This document shows, piece by piece, positions 15,379 to 22,866 of a DNA stretch of 38,093 nucleotides. The notes under the pieces are model-generated. The model did not search any database. It saw only the letters and a list, made by a program, of their open reading frames with translations, and had not been told where the DNA came from. Numbering within the stretch: the first letter of the stretch is position 1; every line of letters starts with the position of its first letter. Source of the DNA: an uncultured Spirochaetales bacterium (GTDB lineage Bacteria > Spirochaetota > Spirochaetia > Sphaerochaetales > Sphaerochaetaceae). The stretch spans positions 1 to 38,093 of the forward strand of contig CASGDQ010000033.1 of assembly GCA_949300325.1 (NCBI GenBank), written 5' to 3'. The translations under genes and the position numbers were made by a program.

Positions 15379-16146
15379 ATGAAAAAATATTCACTCGTTG
15401 CAATTTTGCTTGTAATCTTGATGCTCCTTCCCTTCTCCGTATTTGCAAACGGAAACAAGGAAAGCGCGGAAAAAGACACATATATCTTCGCTGCGGACGC
15501 TACTTGGCCTCCGCTTGAATTCATCGACGAGAACGGCAATCTCACCGGTTTTGAAGTGGAGCTCATGCCTCTTATCGGAGAAAAGGTGGGCAAGACATTC
15601 GAAGTCAAGAACATTCCTTGGGATACGATTTTTGCAGGACTTAAAAACGGCAGCTACGACGGAGTATCTTCAGGAGTGACTGTAACCGAAGAAAGGAAGA
15701 TGACAATGGCTTTCAGCCAGACCATCCTTGAGGCAGGACAGGTCATAATCGTCGAGCAGGGCTCTGCTATCAAAGGCGTGGAGGATCTCGATGGCAAAAA
15801 GGTTGGAGTCCAGATCGGAACAACAGGCGACCTCACCCTCTCCGACAACTATAAGCAGGTCGTTGTCGCCAGATATGATGATATCGGCCTTGCTATCGAG
15901 GACATGCTCAACGGAAATCTCGATGCAGCTGTCTGCGACTCGCTGATCGCATCCGATTTCGTTCTTGCAAATGAGAACTACAAGGACAAGCTTGCAATCG
16001 CAGGAGACGCATTCACCGAAGAGGATATAGCGATAGCGGTCCAGAAGGACAACACCTACCTGCTTGATCTTATCAACGAAGGTCTTGATAAGGCAAAAGC
16101 GGACGGTTCTTTTGACGCCCTCAAAGCAAAGTGGAATCTTCTCTGA
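15379..16146 (+). CDS. Polar amino-acid ABC importer, periplasmic binding protein (255 aa)
   Basis: Binds an amino acid in the periplasm and delivers it to the permease encoded downstream. A signal peptide (about 1-24, ending FSVFANG) has no lipobox cysteine. The family-3 binding-protein fold follows: YIFAADATWPPLEFIDENGNLTGFEVELMPLIGEKVG (typical ligand-pocket opening), WDTIFAGLKNGSYDGVSSGVTVTEERK, GKKVGVQIGTTGDL, and a C-terminal LDKAKADGSFDALKAKW motif. Length is standard. AGGAGAG lies about 7 bases upstream of the ATG. It is transcribed on its own: a strong terminator separates it from the permease-ATPase pair. The ligand cannot be named from sequence; glutamine, cystine or arginine types are all possible. 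Confidence 0.94.
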   Translation: MKKYSLVAILLVILMLLPFSVFANGNKESAEKDTYIFAADATWPPLEFIDENGNLTGFEVELMPLIGEKVGKTFEVKNIPWDTIFAGLKNGSYDGVSSGVTVTEERKMTMAFSQTILEAGQVIIVEQGSAIKGVEDLDGKKVGVQIGTTGDLTLSDNYKQVVVARYDDIGLAIEDMLNGNLDAAVCDSLIASDFVLANENYKDKLAIAGDAFTEEDIAIAVQKDNTYLLDLINEGLDKAKADGSFDALKAKWNLL

Positions 16147-16163
16147 AATATCCATTACCGGTC

Positions 16164-16194
16164 GGCCTCTCTTTTCAGGGAGGCCTTTTATTTT
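16164..16194 (+). terminator. Intrinsic terminator after the binding-protein gene
   Basis: GGCCTCTC (16164-16171) and GGGAGGCC (16178-16185) make eight pairs including one U-G, with a 6-base loop, followed by TTTTATTTT. It uncouples the binding protein from the permease gene or lowers readthrough. Confidence 0.9.
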
Positions 16195-16240
16195 GCATAA
16201 AAAACCGATAACCATCGTAGTTTAATTCAAATATTGCATT

Positions 16241-16286
16241 TTTATGCAAGATAAGCTTGACCAAAGCGAATATAATCAACATGATA
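16241..16286 (+). promoter_or_regulatory. Promoter region of the amino-acid permease operon
   Basis: TTTATGCAAGATA (16241-16253) is followed after 3 bases by TTGACC (16257-16262), 18 bases and ATGATA (16281-16286). A TATAAT at 16271-16276 is an alternative -10 without a good -35. The motif nearly repeats the one in front of the binding-protein promoter. Confidence 0.45.
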
Positions 16287-16314
16287 GACATATCTTAAAG
16301 ACATAGGTAATCAG

Positions 16315-17163
16315 ATGCAGGATATTGATGAACAACTAAAACAGGATGCAATAAGAAAGAAATTCGTAAGCATCGACAGGACAAAGGGAAACAACCCGTC
16401 CGTCATCAAGATGACAGACGGACCTCTTATCCCGAAAAAGGGCGAGAAGCATGTCATGAGCTCCTGGAGGCTGACCTTCATATTGTCGATTGCGCTTTTG
16501 GCATATCTTTTGATATTCCACAGCGATCCTTACTGGAGCATATTCAAAGTTACGATACAGGGAACCCCTGTTACCTTCGAGGTAACGATCTTCGCAATCA
16601 TCGGTGCGGTGGTGATCGGCACGTTCACCGGCCTTGGAAGCGTTTCGAAGCTGCGCATCATAAACATGATAAGCGGGCTTTATGTGGAGCTCATCCGAGG
16701 AATTCCCCTGCTTGTACAGCTGATCTTCCTTTATTATGCTCTAGGGAGCATAGTGCATGTCGAGGGCATGGTGGCGGCCATCATCGCACTCAGCATATGC
16801 TTCGGCGCTTATATCGGCGAGATCGTCAGGGCTGGAATACAGGCCATACCCAAAGGACAGATGGAGGCTGCAACCGCTCTTGGAATGAGCAGGAGCCAGG
16901 CATTCATACATATCATCCTTCCGCAGACCGTGAAGGTGATTCTCCCTGCTATAGGAAACGAATTCATAAGCATGCTCAAGGATTCCTCACTTGTATCCAC
17001 CCTTGCCCTTTCCGATATCCTCAGAAAAGGAAGGGAATACATATCAAGAACGTTTCTTTCCCTTGAGACGATGCTCATAGTCGCGCTCATCTACCTTATC
17101 ATAACCCTCGTGCTTTCAAGGCTCGTAGGTCTTCTTGAAGAGAGGCTCCACAAAAATGGCTAA
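16315..17163 (+). CDS. Polar amino-acid ABC importer, permease (HisM/GlnP type, 282 aa)
   Basis: The membrane channel of the amino-acid importer. About 50 hydrophilic residues precede the first membrane helix ([17 protein letters not shown]), longer than in most GlnP/HisM proteins (about 220-240 residues), so a later start is possible. A second helix pair spans a [25 protein letters not shown] stretch, then [23 protein letters not shown] (a family signature), and the EAA loop [24 protein letters not shown] for ATPase contact. The ATG at 16315 follows AGGTAA. The gene overlaps the ATPase start by 8 bases, so the two are translated together. The internal ATG at about 16453 (MSSWRLTF) would give the standard length but has no clear ribosome binding site. 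Confidence 0.92.
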   Translation: MQDIDEQLKQDAIRKKFVSIDRTKGNNPSVIKMTDGPLIPKKGEKHVMSSWRLTFILSIALLAYLLIFHSDPYWSIFKVTIQGTPVTFEVTIFAIIGAVVIGTFTGLGSVSKLRIINMISGLYVELIRGIPLLVQLIFLYYALGSIVHVEGMVAAIIALSICFGAYIGEIVRAGIQAIPKGQMEAATALGMSRSQAFIHIILPQTVKVILPAIGNEFISMLKDSSLVSTLALSDILRKGREYISRTFLSLETMLIVALIYLIITLVLSRLVGLLEERLHKNG

Positions 17164-17899
17164 AATCGAAATCATAGATCTTTGCAAGGATTACGAAACG
17201 AATGGAACATCGACTGTGCATGCGGTGAAAAATGCGAACCTGGTTGTCAACGACGGGGAGGTCGTAGTCATCATCGGGCCTTCAGGAAGCGGCAAAAGCA
17301 CCCTGCTGAGAACCGTGAACAAACTGGAAAGCGCTACCAGCGGGCATATATTGATCGACGGTGTGGACGTTACAGATCCCAAGACCGACATCAGGAAAAT
17401 CAGAGAAGAGGTCGGCATGGTGTTCCAGTCGTTCAATCTCTTTCCCCACCTCACCGTTCTGGACAATGTCACAATAGGACCTGTCAAGGTTCTCAAGATG
17501 GATAAAAAGAAAGCAAGGGAGCTCGGACTGTCCCTCTTGAAGCGTGTCGGCCTCGAAGAAAAGGCTAATGTGCATCCTGCACAGCTTTCAGGAGGCCAGC
17601 AGCAAAGGGTGGCCATAGCCAGGGCATTGGCCATGCAGCCTAAAGCGATGCTTTTTGACGAGCCCACAAGCGCGCTTGATCCAGAAATGATCAAGGAGGT
17701 TCTCGATGTGATGCTGGAACTGGCTAAAAGCGGCATGACCATGCTTCTTGTCACCCATGAGATGGGTTTTGCCAGAGCCGCAGCCGACAAGGTCATCTTC
17801 ATGGACGCAGGAGAAATCATCGAAAGCGGTACGCCGGAGGAAATGTTTTCCCATCCGAAAAGCGAAAGGACAAAGAGCTTCCTGGATCATATCCTTTAA
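17156..17899 (+). CDS. Polar amino-acid ABC importer, ATP-binding protein (GlnQ/HisP type, 247 aa)
   Basis: Energises the amino-acid importer. Walker A is GPSGSGKST (about 41-49), followed by [18 protein letters not shown], the signature [35 protein letters not shown] with Walker B inside, the H-loop [19 protein letters not shown], and a C-terminal end [15 protein letters not shown] typical of the GlnQ class. Length is standard. I chose the ATG at 17156, inside the last codons of the permease, because it gives the family N terminus [11 protein letters not shown] and follows GAGAGG; the ATG at 17135 would add seven unlikely residues. Confidence 0.95.
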   Translation: MAKIEIIDLCKDYETNGTSTVHAVKNANLVVNDGEVVVIIGPSGSGKSTLLRTVNKLESATSGHILIDGVDVTDPKTDIRKIREEVGMVFQSFNLFPHLTVLDNVTIGPVKVLKMDKKKARELGLSLLKRVGLEEKANVHPAQLSGGQQQRVAIARALAMQPKAMLFDEPTSALDPEMIKEVLDVMLELAKSGMTMLLVTHEMGFARAAADKVIFMDAGEIIESGTPEEMFSHPKSERTKSFLDHIL

Positions 17900-17928
17900 A
17901 CCGTCTGCTGGAATTTGGAGCGCGGCAT

Positions 17929-18885
17929 ATGAAAATAACTGTTTTAGACGGATACACATTGAACCCAGGCGATTTATCATGGGAGAGATTTGCCACGCTT
18001 GGGACTGTGACGGTATATGACAGGACCAGGCCTGAAGAGCTTTTTGAACGGGCGGAAAACAGCGATGCAATCATCATCAATAAAGTGATCATCGGCAAAG
18101 CGGAGCTTGAAAAGCTTCCTAATCTGAAATATATCGGAATTACCGCAACCGGTTACAACAATGTCGATTTAATAGCCGCACGCGAAAAGGGCGTCGTGGT
18201 GACAAACGTACCGGATTACGGCACATTTTCTGTCGCGCAGCATGCATTTGCCCTTTTGCTTGAACTGATGAACAAAACAAGCCTGCACTCGGATCTGGTT
18301 AAGGGCGGACGCTGGGTAAAATCGGAGGATTACTGTTTTTTTGCCGGCCGTCTCAGCGAGCTTTATGGCAAGACGATTGGAATAATCGGAATGGGAAACA
18401 TAGGGATGCAGACTGCAAAAATCGCTTCTGCATTCGGAATGGATGTCATATATTATTCCAGGTCATTAAAAGAAAGTGCAAAAGCATTAGGATTTGAGCT
18501 GGTATCGCAGGAAGAGCTGTTTTCAAAAGCTGATGTGATAAGCCTGCACTGCCCTCTTACTGAAGAGACCAGGCACCTGATAAATAAAAACACCTTAGCT
18601 CTTATGAAAAAAGATGCCGTGCTGATAAACACAGCCCGTGGGCTTTTAGTGGATGAGCAGGCGCTTTATGAGGCGCTGAAGGAGAAAAAGATCCGGGCCG
18701 CAGGACTCGATGTGCTTTCTCAGGAACCACCGATTAAGCAGAGCCCGCTGATGAGCCTTCCAAACTGCATAATAACCCCTCATATCGCATGGGCCACCGC
18801 AGAAGCAAGAAAAAGGCTCATGGATATAGCATTTTGCAATCTTATCTCCTTTTTGGAAGGAAAAGTCCAAAACTGCATAAATTGA
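17929..18885 (+). CDS. D-2-hydroxyacid dehydrogenase, glycerate dehydrogenase/hydroxypyruvate reductase-like (318 aa)
   Basis: An NAD(P)H-dependent oxidoreductase interconverting a 2-oxoacid and a D-2-hydroxyacid. The Rossmann motif is GKTIGIIGMGNIG (about 148-160). The catalytic arginine lies in INTARGLLVDE, the glutamate in DVLSQEPP, and the histidine in ITPHIAWATAEARKRLM. The last motif, with W and EAR, is characteristic of glycerate dehydrogenases (HprA type), and TATGYNNVDL is the N-terminal substrate loop. Length is standard. It lies 29 bases after the amino-acid ATPase gene, preceded by GGAGCG, so it is probably the third gene of that operon. That suggests it may process a 2-oxoacid derived from the imported amino acid, which is inference. 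Confidence 0.9.
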   Translation: MKITVLDGYTLNPGDLSWERFATLGTVTVYDRTRPEELFERAENSDAIIINKVIIGKAELEKLPNLKYIGITATGYNNVDLIAAREKGVVVTNVPDYGTFSVAQHAFALLLELMNKTSLHSDLVKGGRWVKSEDYCFFAGRLSELYGKTIGIIGMGNIGMQTAKIASAFGMDVIYYSRSLKESAKALGFELVSQEELFSKADVISLHCPLTEETRHLINKNTLALMKKDAVLINTARGLLVDEQALYEALKEKKIRAAGLDVLSQEPPIKQSPLMSLPNCIITPHIAWATAEARKRLMDIAFCNLISFLEGKVQNCIN

Positions 18886-18895
18886 CTGCATGAAG

Positions 18896-19041
18896 AAAAA
18901 AAATTGTGGTACGAGATGTGCAATGGCTTACAAAGGAGTCCTCGTACCACAATTCAGCTTAACGAACAAGGAACTAAAAGAGGGAGATATATGTTTGTTT
19001 AAGCTAACTTAATAGTATATTATTCAGCTTCTTTATGCAAG
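18896..19041 (-). ncRNA. Candidate small RNA with C/U-rich anti-Shine-Dalgarno loops
   Basis: On the minus strand, a perfect 14-pair hairpin (AATTGTGGTACGAG, 18902-18915, with CTCGTACCACAATT, 18941-18954) ends in eight T. This is a strong intrinsic terminator, yet no protein gene on this strand feeds it, because the alcohol dehydrogenase upstream has its own terminator. A possible promoter is CTTGCA (19041-19036), 16 bases, TATACT (19019-19014), giving a transcript of about 110 bases. Its loop contains CUCCUUU and its 5' part CUCCCUCUUUU, both complementary to ribosome binding sites, a common feature of mRNA-targeting small RNAs. No conserved family is recognised. Confidence 0.5.
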
Positions 19042-19106
19042 CATTTTTTTTAAATTCTTTTATTTTGTTTTAAATAGAGTGTGAAGAAACTTAAAAGTTA
19101 GTTTAA

Positions 19107-19140
19107 GAAAATAAAGAAAGAGCGGCTGACCGCTCTTTCT
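19107..19140 (-). terminator. Intrinsic terminator of the alcohol dehydrogenase operon
   Basis: A perfect 11-pair stem (AGAAAGAGCGG, 19115-19125, with CCGCTCTTTCT, 19130-19140) and a 4-base loop are followed on the minus strand by TTTATTTTC. It lies 7 bases after the stop codon. Confidence 0.93.
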
Positions 19141-19147
19141 CCATATC

Positions 19148-20335
19148 TTAATAGCTTTCGCTTAGTATCGTAAGAATATCGGAAATATCAGCACTCCTTG
19201 GATTTACAATAAGTGCGCCATCATTGATCGCTCTCCGTGCAATCTGCTCAAAATCCGACTTGCTCACATTAGCTTCCCTGAGCCTTGTGTTTATAGGGGC
19301 GGCAGCCTTTATGCTATCGATGAAGGCACATACGGCCTCGACTGTTTTCAAGGCCCTATCCTCCTCTTTCGTTTTAGCATAAACATCATCTCCAGCAATA
19401 TGCATCAATAGCTCTGCGTAATCTTTTTTAGCATAATCCAGATTGTAGCGCATGCATGCAGGAAGAAGAATTGTCATCGCCTCTCCATGTGGAACGGAGC
19501 AGGTGGCTCCGAGGCTGTGCCCGATGGCATGGACAATGCCTACCATGCTGTTTGAAAAAGAAGAACCTGCTATATATGCTGCATTAGCCATGGCAAGACG
19601 TGCCTTTTTGTCCTTCGGATTGGAAATAGAGAGTGGAAGGTATTCGACAATGAGCCTTATAGCGGCTATCGCATAACTCTGGCTGACAGGATTCTTCTGC
19701 AGACAGGAATATGCTTCAAGCGCATGAGTGAAGGCATCAAGGCCTGTGAGGGCTGTAATGCGTGCCGGCATCGAAACGAGAAGACGGGTATCGAGAACAG
19801 CTGCATCAGGAAGCAGGAATGGAGAGATGAATTCAAGCTTGAGCTTTCTCTCATCATCCTTTATGACAGCGACTCCGGTAGCTTCGCTTCCAGTCCCGCT
19901 GGTAGTCGGTATGGCGATGAAAGGAACATGCATGCCCCGGGGAAGCGTCTCGCAGCCTGCATAGGAAAGGATATCCTTTCCCCCTTGGCTTATGAGCATC
20001 CTTAATCCTTTGGCCGTATCGAGGACCGATCCGCCTCCTAGCGCTATTATTGAATCACAATTCGCTTGCCTGTATATCTTCGATATCTCGTTTACGACCG
20101 TTATCGACGAATCAAGAGGCACGTCGGTAAAAAGCGAAGCAAAGACGATTCCTCCCTTCTTGAGCGCCTGGCGCAGGATATCTACAGAGCCTATCTTTTC
20201 CAAAGTGCGGTCAGAAAGGACCATCGGGCGGGATGCGCCCAGAAGCTTAAGCTCGGAAGCAATGTTCTCAAGCGCGAATTCCCCGCTGAGAAGCTTTGCA
20301 GGATTCACGAATTCAAAATAAGACGGAATATGCAT
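19148..20335 (-). CDS. Iron-type (group III) alcohol dehydrogenase (395 aa)
   Basis: An NAD(P)-dependent alcohol/aldehyde oxidoreductase with a divalent metal in the active site. Motifs: the nucleotide-binding GGGSVLDTAKGLR (about 95-107), the family signature PTTSGTGSEATGVAVI (about 139-154), metal ligands in the helix AITALTGLDAFTHALEAY and in HAIGHSLGATCSVPHGEAM. Length is standard. The physiological substrate cannot be told from sequence. The ATG at 20335 is preferred because GGAG stands 7 bases upstream; a TTG at 20341 overlaps the stop of the preceding SCP2-like gene. The two genes are clearly co-transcribed and end in the terminator at 19107. Confidence 0.93.
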   Translation of the reverse strand: MHIPSYFEFVNPAKLLSGEFALENIASELKLLGASRPMVLSDRTLEKIGSVDILRQALKKGGIVFASLFTDVPLDSSITVVNEISKIYRQANCDSIIALGGGSVLDTAKGLRMLISQGGKDILSYAGCETLPRGMHVPFIAIPTTSGTGSEATGVAVIKDDERKLKLEFISPFLLPDAAVLDTRLLVSMPARITALTGLDAFTHALEAYSCLQKNPVSQSYAIAAIRLIVEYLPLSISNPKDKKARLAMANAAYIAGSSFSNSMVGIVHAIGHSLGATCSVPHGEAMTILLPACMRYNLDYAKKDYAELLMHIAGDDVYAKTKEEDRALKTVEAVCAFIDSIKAAAPINTRLREANVSKSDFEQIARRAINDGALIVNPRSADISDILTILSESY

Positions 20336-20337
20336 AT

Positions 20338-20814
20338 TCAAGCTCCAAGAAAGGTCAAAGCATAAACCCTGAGGCTGCTCATCTGCTTCTTGGGCACCTC
20401 CCTCAATATCCTCTTAGTCATGATGTATGGGAAAAGATACGATTCAGCGATATCTATCATCCTTACAAGAGTCATTGTCTGCCCTATATCCCCACAGAGG
20501 ACGAAACGGTGTTCGGCGTAAGCCTTCGAAATTCCCATGAAACCTGTGAATACCAAAAACGCAGCATCAATGCTTTTAAAGGTTATTGCAACATCGGCGT
20601 GACATTTTTCAGAAGCTCTAACCAGCCTTCCATTCTCTTTGGAGAATGTGATGGAGCGTCCTTTGTCGGAAAGGAAAATCCTGACGGCAAAACCGTCATC
20701 GAAGGATCCGAAATCCTCCCTTACCCTGCTATCATATTTTACAAGCACCTTGAGCGCCCGGTAGAGCACCACGAGCACCAAGGAGCATATCCATGTCTTG
20801 ACAATAGTTTTCAT
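20338..20814 (-). CDS. SCP2-like (sterol carrier type) lipid-binding domain protein (158 aa)
   Basis: One N-terminal hydrophobic helix (about 4-26) is followed by a single compact domain. Its pattern, ITFSKENGRLVRASEKCHADVAITFKSIDAAFLVFTGFMGISKAYAEHRFVLCGDIGQTMTLVRMI, follows the strand order of bacterial SCP2 domains, where a penultimate GD...ALRL helix lines a hydrophobic pocket. These domains bind acyl-CoA or other lipids; no enzyme activity is implied. I assign this from pattern, not search, and the N-terminal helix is not part of classical SCP2. It heads an operon with the iron-type alcohol dehydrogenase (stop and start nearly touching). A promoter with an inverted repeat stands upstream. 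Confidence 0.65.
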   Translation of the reverse strand: MKTIVKTWICSLVLVVLYRALKVLVKYDSRVREDFGSFDDGFAVRIFLSDKGRSITFSKENGRLVRASEKCHADVAITFKSIDAAFLVFTGFMGISKAYAEHRFVLCGDIGQTMTLVRMIDIAESYLFPYIMTKRILREVPKKQMSSLRVYALTFLGA

Positions 20815-20822
20815 ATCGTCTT

Positions 20823-20859
20823 TTATTACATATATTCTAAATTATGTCAATAATGACAT
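20823..20859 (-). promoter_or_regulatory. Promoter and operator-like palindrome of the SCP2-like/ADH operon
   Basis: On the minus strand TTGACA (20850-20845), 16 bases, TAATAA (20828-20823). The -35 lies within an inverted repeat ATGTCA-N4-TGACAT (20844-20859). A related TGACA...TGTCA arrangement is present at the promoter of the acyl-CoA synthetase gene. Confidence 0.6.
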
Positions 20860-20883
20860 TTATTTAAAATATGTAATTTAATT

Positions 20884-20917
20884 GGCAAAACCATGGGGCA
20901 CCCAAAAAGGATGCCCC
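20884..20917 (-). terminator. Intrinsic terminator of the aconitase-X operon
   Basis: GGGGCATCC and GGGTGCCCC (20917-20909 with 20903-20895 on the minus strand) form nine pairs with one wobble around a T5 loop, followed by ATGGTTTTG. The T tract is weak, but the stem lies just 6 bases after the stop codon of the small subunit. Confidence 0.7.
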
Positions 20918-20923
20918 CAGCTT

Positions 20924-21364
20924 TCACAGAATTGTGACAGTACCGTCTTCCGAGACCTCTATGCTATCTCCGGTTTTTACCGTTTCCAAGAATTCCTTGC
21001 CAAGCTGGTCTATTGCTATCACCGGGTTGTTCTCCCAGACACGAGCAAGGACGATGCCTGAAGCGGCAAGAGAATCCACGTGCTCGGAAAAGAGGAAGCA
21101 GGATGGATTTATGCCCATTGAACATATGGTTTGGATCACAAGCCCTCCAGTGGTGCTTCCGATTGTGATCGGGAGGCAAAGGGCTTTACCTGTAAGCTCT
21201 TTTCCATAGATATCCGGATTGTTCTGATCGGATGCGATGACCTTCTTCGCATTCTTAAGCGCGCTGGCTTGGAATGTTGCGAGCGTATTGACTCCCTGAT
21301 GGGAAACGACAGCCTGACCTGAAAACTTTCCACCTGCCAAAACCCTTCCCTTAAACTGTTTCAT
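20924..21364 (-). CDS. Aconitase-X small subunit (DUF126 swivel domain, 146 aa)
   Basis: The small, swivelling subunit of the aconitase X (AcnX) family. AcnX enzymes are dehydratases: archaeal ones act on mevalonate 5-phosphate, while studied bacterial ones act on cis-3-hydroxy-L-proline. Visible are KGRVLAGGKFSGQAVVSHQGVNT at the N terminus and the conserved substrate loop LPITIGSTTGGLVIQTI (about 68-84). The ATG at 21364 lies 1 base after the large-subunit stop and behind GGAGGTG, so the subunits are translationally coupled. I rejected a start at 21406 because it would overlap the upstream gene with no ribosome binding site. Split subunits are seen in archaeal and type II bacterial AcnX. 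Confidence 0.85.
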   Translation of the reverse strand: MKQFKGRVLAGGKFSGQAVVSHQGVNTLATFQASALKNAKKVIASDQNNPDIYGKELTGKALCLPITIGSTTGGLVIQTICSMGINPSCFLFSEHVDSLAASGIVLARVWENNPVIAIDQLGKEFLETVKTGDSIEVSEDGTVTIL

Positions 21365-21365
21365 C

Positions 21366-22658
21366 TCACACCTCCTTGCCGCAGATGATATCAAGTATAT
21401 CCGCATCCATATAATATCGGGCCGCCGAATATGTCCTCAGCTTGTTTGAATTGGTGGCTATCGCGCGCTTCTTCGTAAGCGGGTTGTTCGTATACATCAG
21501 CGGACAAATGGAAGTCAGATGCGCCCCTGTTGCGACAAGCCGTCCATAATCGGGATCCTTTTTGAATTTCTCCACAACATCTGGAGCGCTTGTCAAAATC
21601 ACATTGAGAGCAACAGTCTTACGTCCCGAGCTCTCTAAAGCGCTGCAGATCCGTCCAGTCCAATCCTTCAGCTGCGCAAACGAAAGATGCGGGCATCCGA
21701 TGAAGACCATTTCTGCCTTGGTCTTCCCTTCCTTCCACATCACCGGATAGCTCTTATAGACCCTCTCAAGCTCCGCATCGTCGATTATATATGTCTTGGC
21801 ATCATCCAGAATCAGCTTCTCGCCAAGCTCCACAGCCTCGGGCGTGAGGCCGTCGATATGATAAAGGCCGACTGCGCCGTTGGAAGCCGTTGCCGCACCA
21901 AAATCCTTCAGGTAGGACTTAACGCCGTCATCAAGGCTGTTTCCCAAAAACCTATCAAGGCCGAAAACGTACGGGACATCCTCCATCACCCGCATTCCGA
22001 TCGCAGACCCCAGCACCTGTGCCTCAGGCAGCCTTGACGTCTTAACATAAACTTTCCAAGAGGCCTTGCGTCCTTCATCCGTCACCAGGCCGAAATCAGG
22101 AACAAGCCCTAATATGGATCCGAAAAGATCGAGCATCCCGCTATTTCTATTGCATCTTGCCCCGAGAACACTGTTTGCATAAACCACCGCGCTCGATTCA
22201 GCCCAGGAAAGCACGTCCCCTTTCTGCGGGATATTTCCGACTTCATCAAGATAGCAGGCGCAGGAAAAGGCATTTTTATCCTTAAGACCGACCTTGCTGA
22301 GCTGCTGCTCATACATTTCCTGTTTAGAATAAAGTATCTTATTGAAAACGAGCTTCTCCAGCAGGGAACATTTCACGTTCTCGTAATCCAGGGGGCGGGG
22401 ATCGACGGTAAATCCGCCTTCCGCCTCAACGCCGGCTTCTATAAGCTTATCCATCGTCGAAAAAAGCGGCTTAAGAAGCCCTATTCCAAACGATGTCACC
22501 AGATGCCCCTGTTTGTGAGTTACAGGAATCAGGCGCTCGGCTCCGAATATATCGCCGAACCTGACTACAGTCTCCATCATCTTCGCCATCACATCCCCTT
22601 TTTCTCCCTTGAGGATCGACAGCTGCTCATCAGTCAATTTCATCTTCGCTTCGTACAT
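21366..22658 (-). CDS. Aconitase-X catalytic (large) subunit, DUF521 (430 aa)
   Basis: The catalytic subunit of an AcnX-type dehydratase. The conserved motifs are CACYLDEVGNIPQKGDVLSWAESSAVVYANSVLGARCNR (about 135-173), which contains iron-sulfur or metal ligand candidates C135/C137 and C171, and VFIGCPHLSFAQLKDW and SICPLMYTNNPLTKKRAIATNSNKLRTYSAARYY toward the C terminus. The length fits split AcnX large subunits. The ATG at 22658 follows AAGGAGT with 7-base spacing; the TTG at 22694 does not. No mevalonate-pathway or proline-catabolism gene lies in the window, so the substrate stays open. A TetR gene with a 17-bp palindrome is divergent and probably controls it. Confidence 0.88.
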   Translation of the reverse strand: MYEAKMKLTDEQLSILKGEKGDVMAKMMETVVRFGDIFGAERLIPVTHKQGHLVTSFGIGLLKPLFSTMDKLIEAGVEAEGGFTVDPRPLDYENVKCSLLEKLVFNKILYSKQEMYEQQLSKVGLKDKNAFSCACYLDEVGNIPQKGDVLSWAESSAVVYANSVLGARCNRNSGMLDLFGSILGLVPDFGLVTDEGRKASWKVYVKTSRLPEAQVLGSAIGMRVMEDVPYVFGLDRFLGNSLDDGVKSYLKDFGAATASNGAVGLYHIDGLTPEAVELGEKLILDDAKTYIIDDAELERVYKSYPVMWKEGKTKAEMVFIGCPHLSFAQLKDWTGRICSALESSGRKTVALNVILTSAPDVVEKFKKDPDYGRLVATGAHLTSICPLMYTNNPLTKKRAIATNSNKLRTYSAARYYMDADILDIICGKEV

Positions 22659-22804
22659 CAGACACTCCTTACATTCCAATGGGAAGAACACCAATACAAT
22701 TCATCCAAAAAAGACAAAACGTATCCAATCTTTTTTTAATATTATCAAAAAAAACATGTAAAAGATATCGGCAAAGAAGATAAGGTAAACAGATGGGCAA
22801 ATGA

Positions 22805-22821
22805 TGTTACAAATTGTAACA
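22805..22821. promoter_or_regulatory. Perfect 17-bp palindrome between AcnX and TetR genes (operator)
   Basis: TGTTACAA-A-TTGTAACA is exactly self-complementary apart from the centre base. A partial copy TTGTTACAA follows at 22837-22845. Its place between divergent aconitase-X and TetR genes is that of a TetR operator regulating both. Confidence 0.75.
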
Positions 22822-22866
22822 CAATATCAAAATGTTTGTTACAATAATAAAGAGGGGTGAGGTAAT

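Noticed and set aside
18902..18954. Terminator of the glycerate-dehydrogenase gene
   Set aside because: The hairpin is only 16 bases after that gene, but the T run is on the minus strand, so it cannot terminate the plus-strand operon in the usual way.
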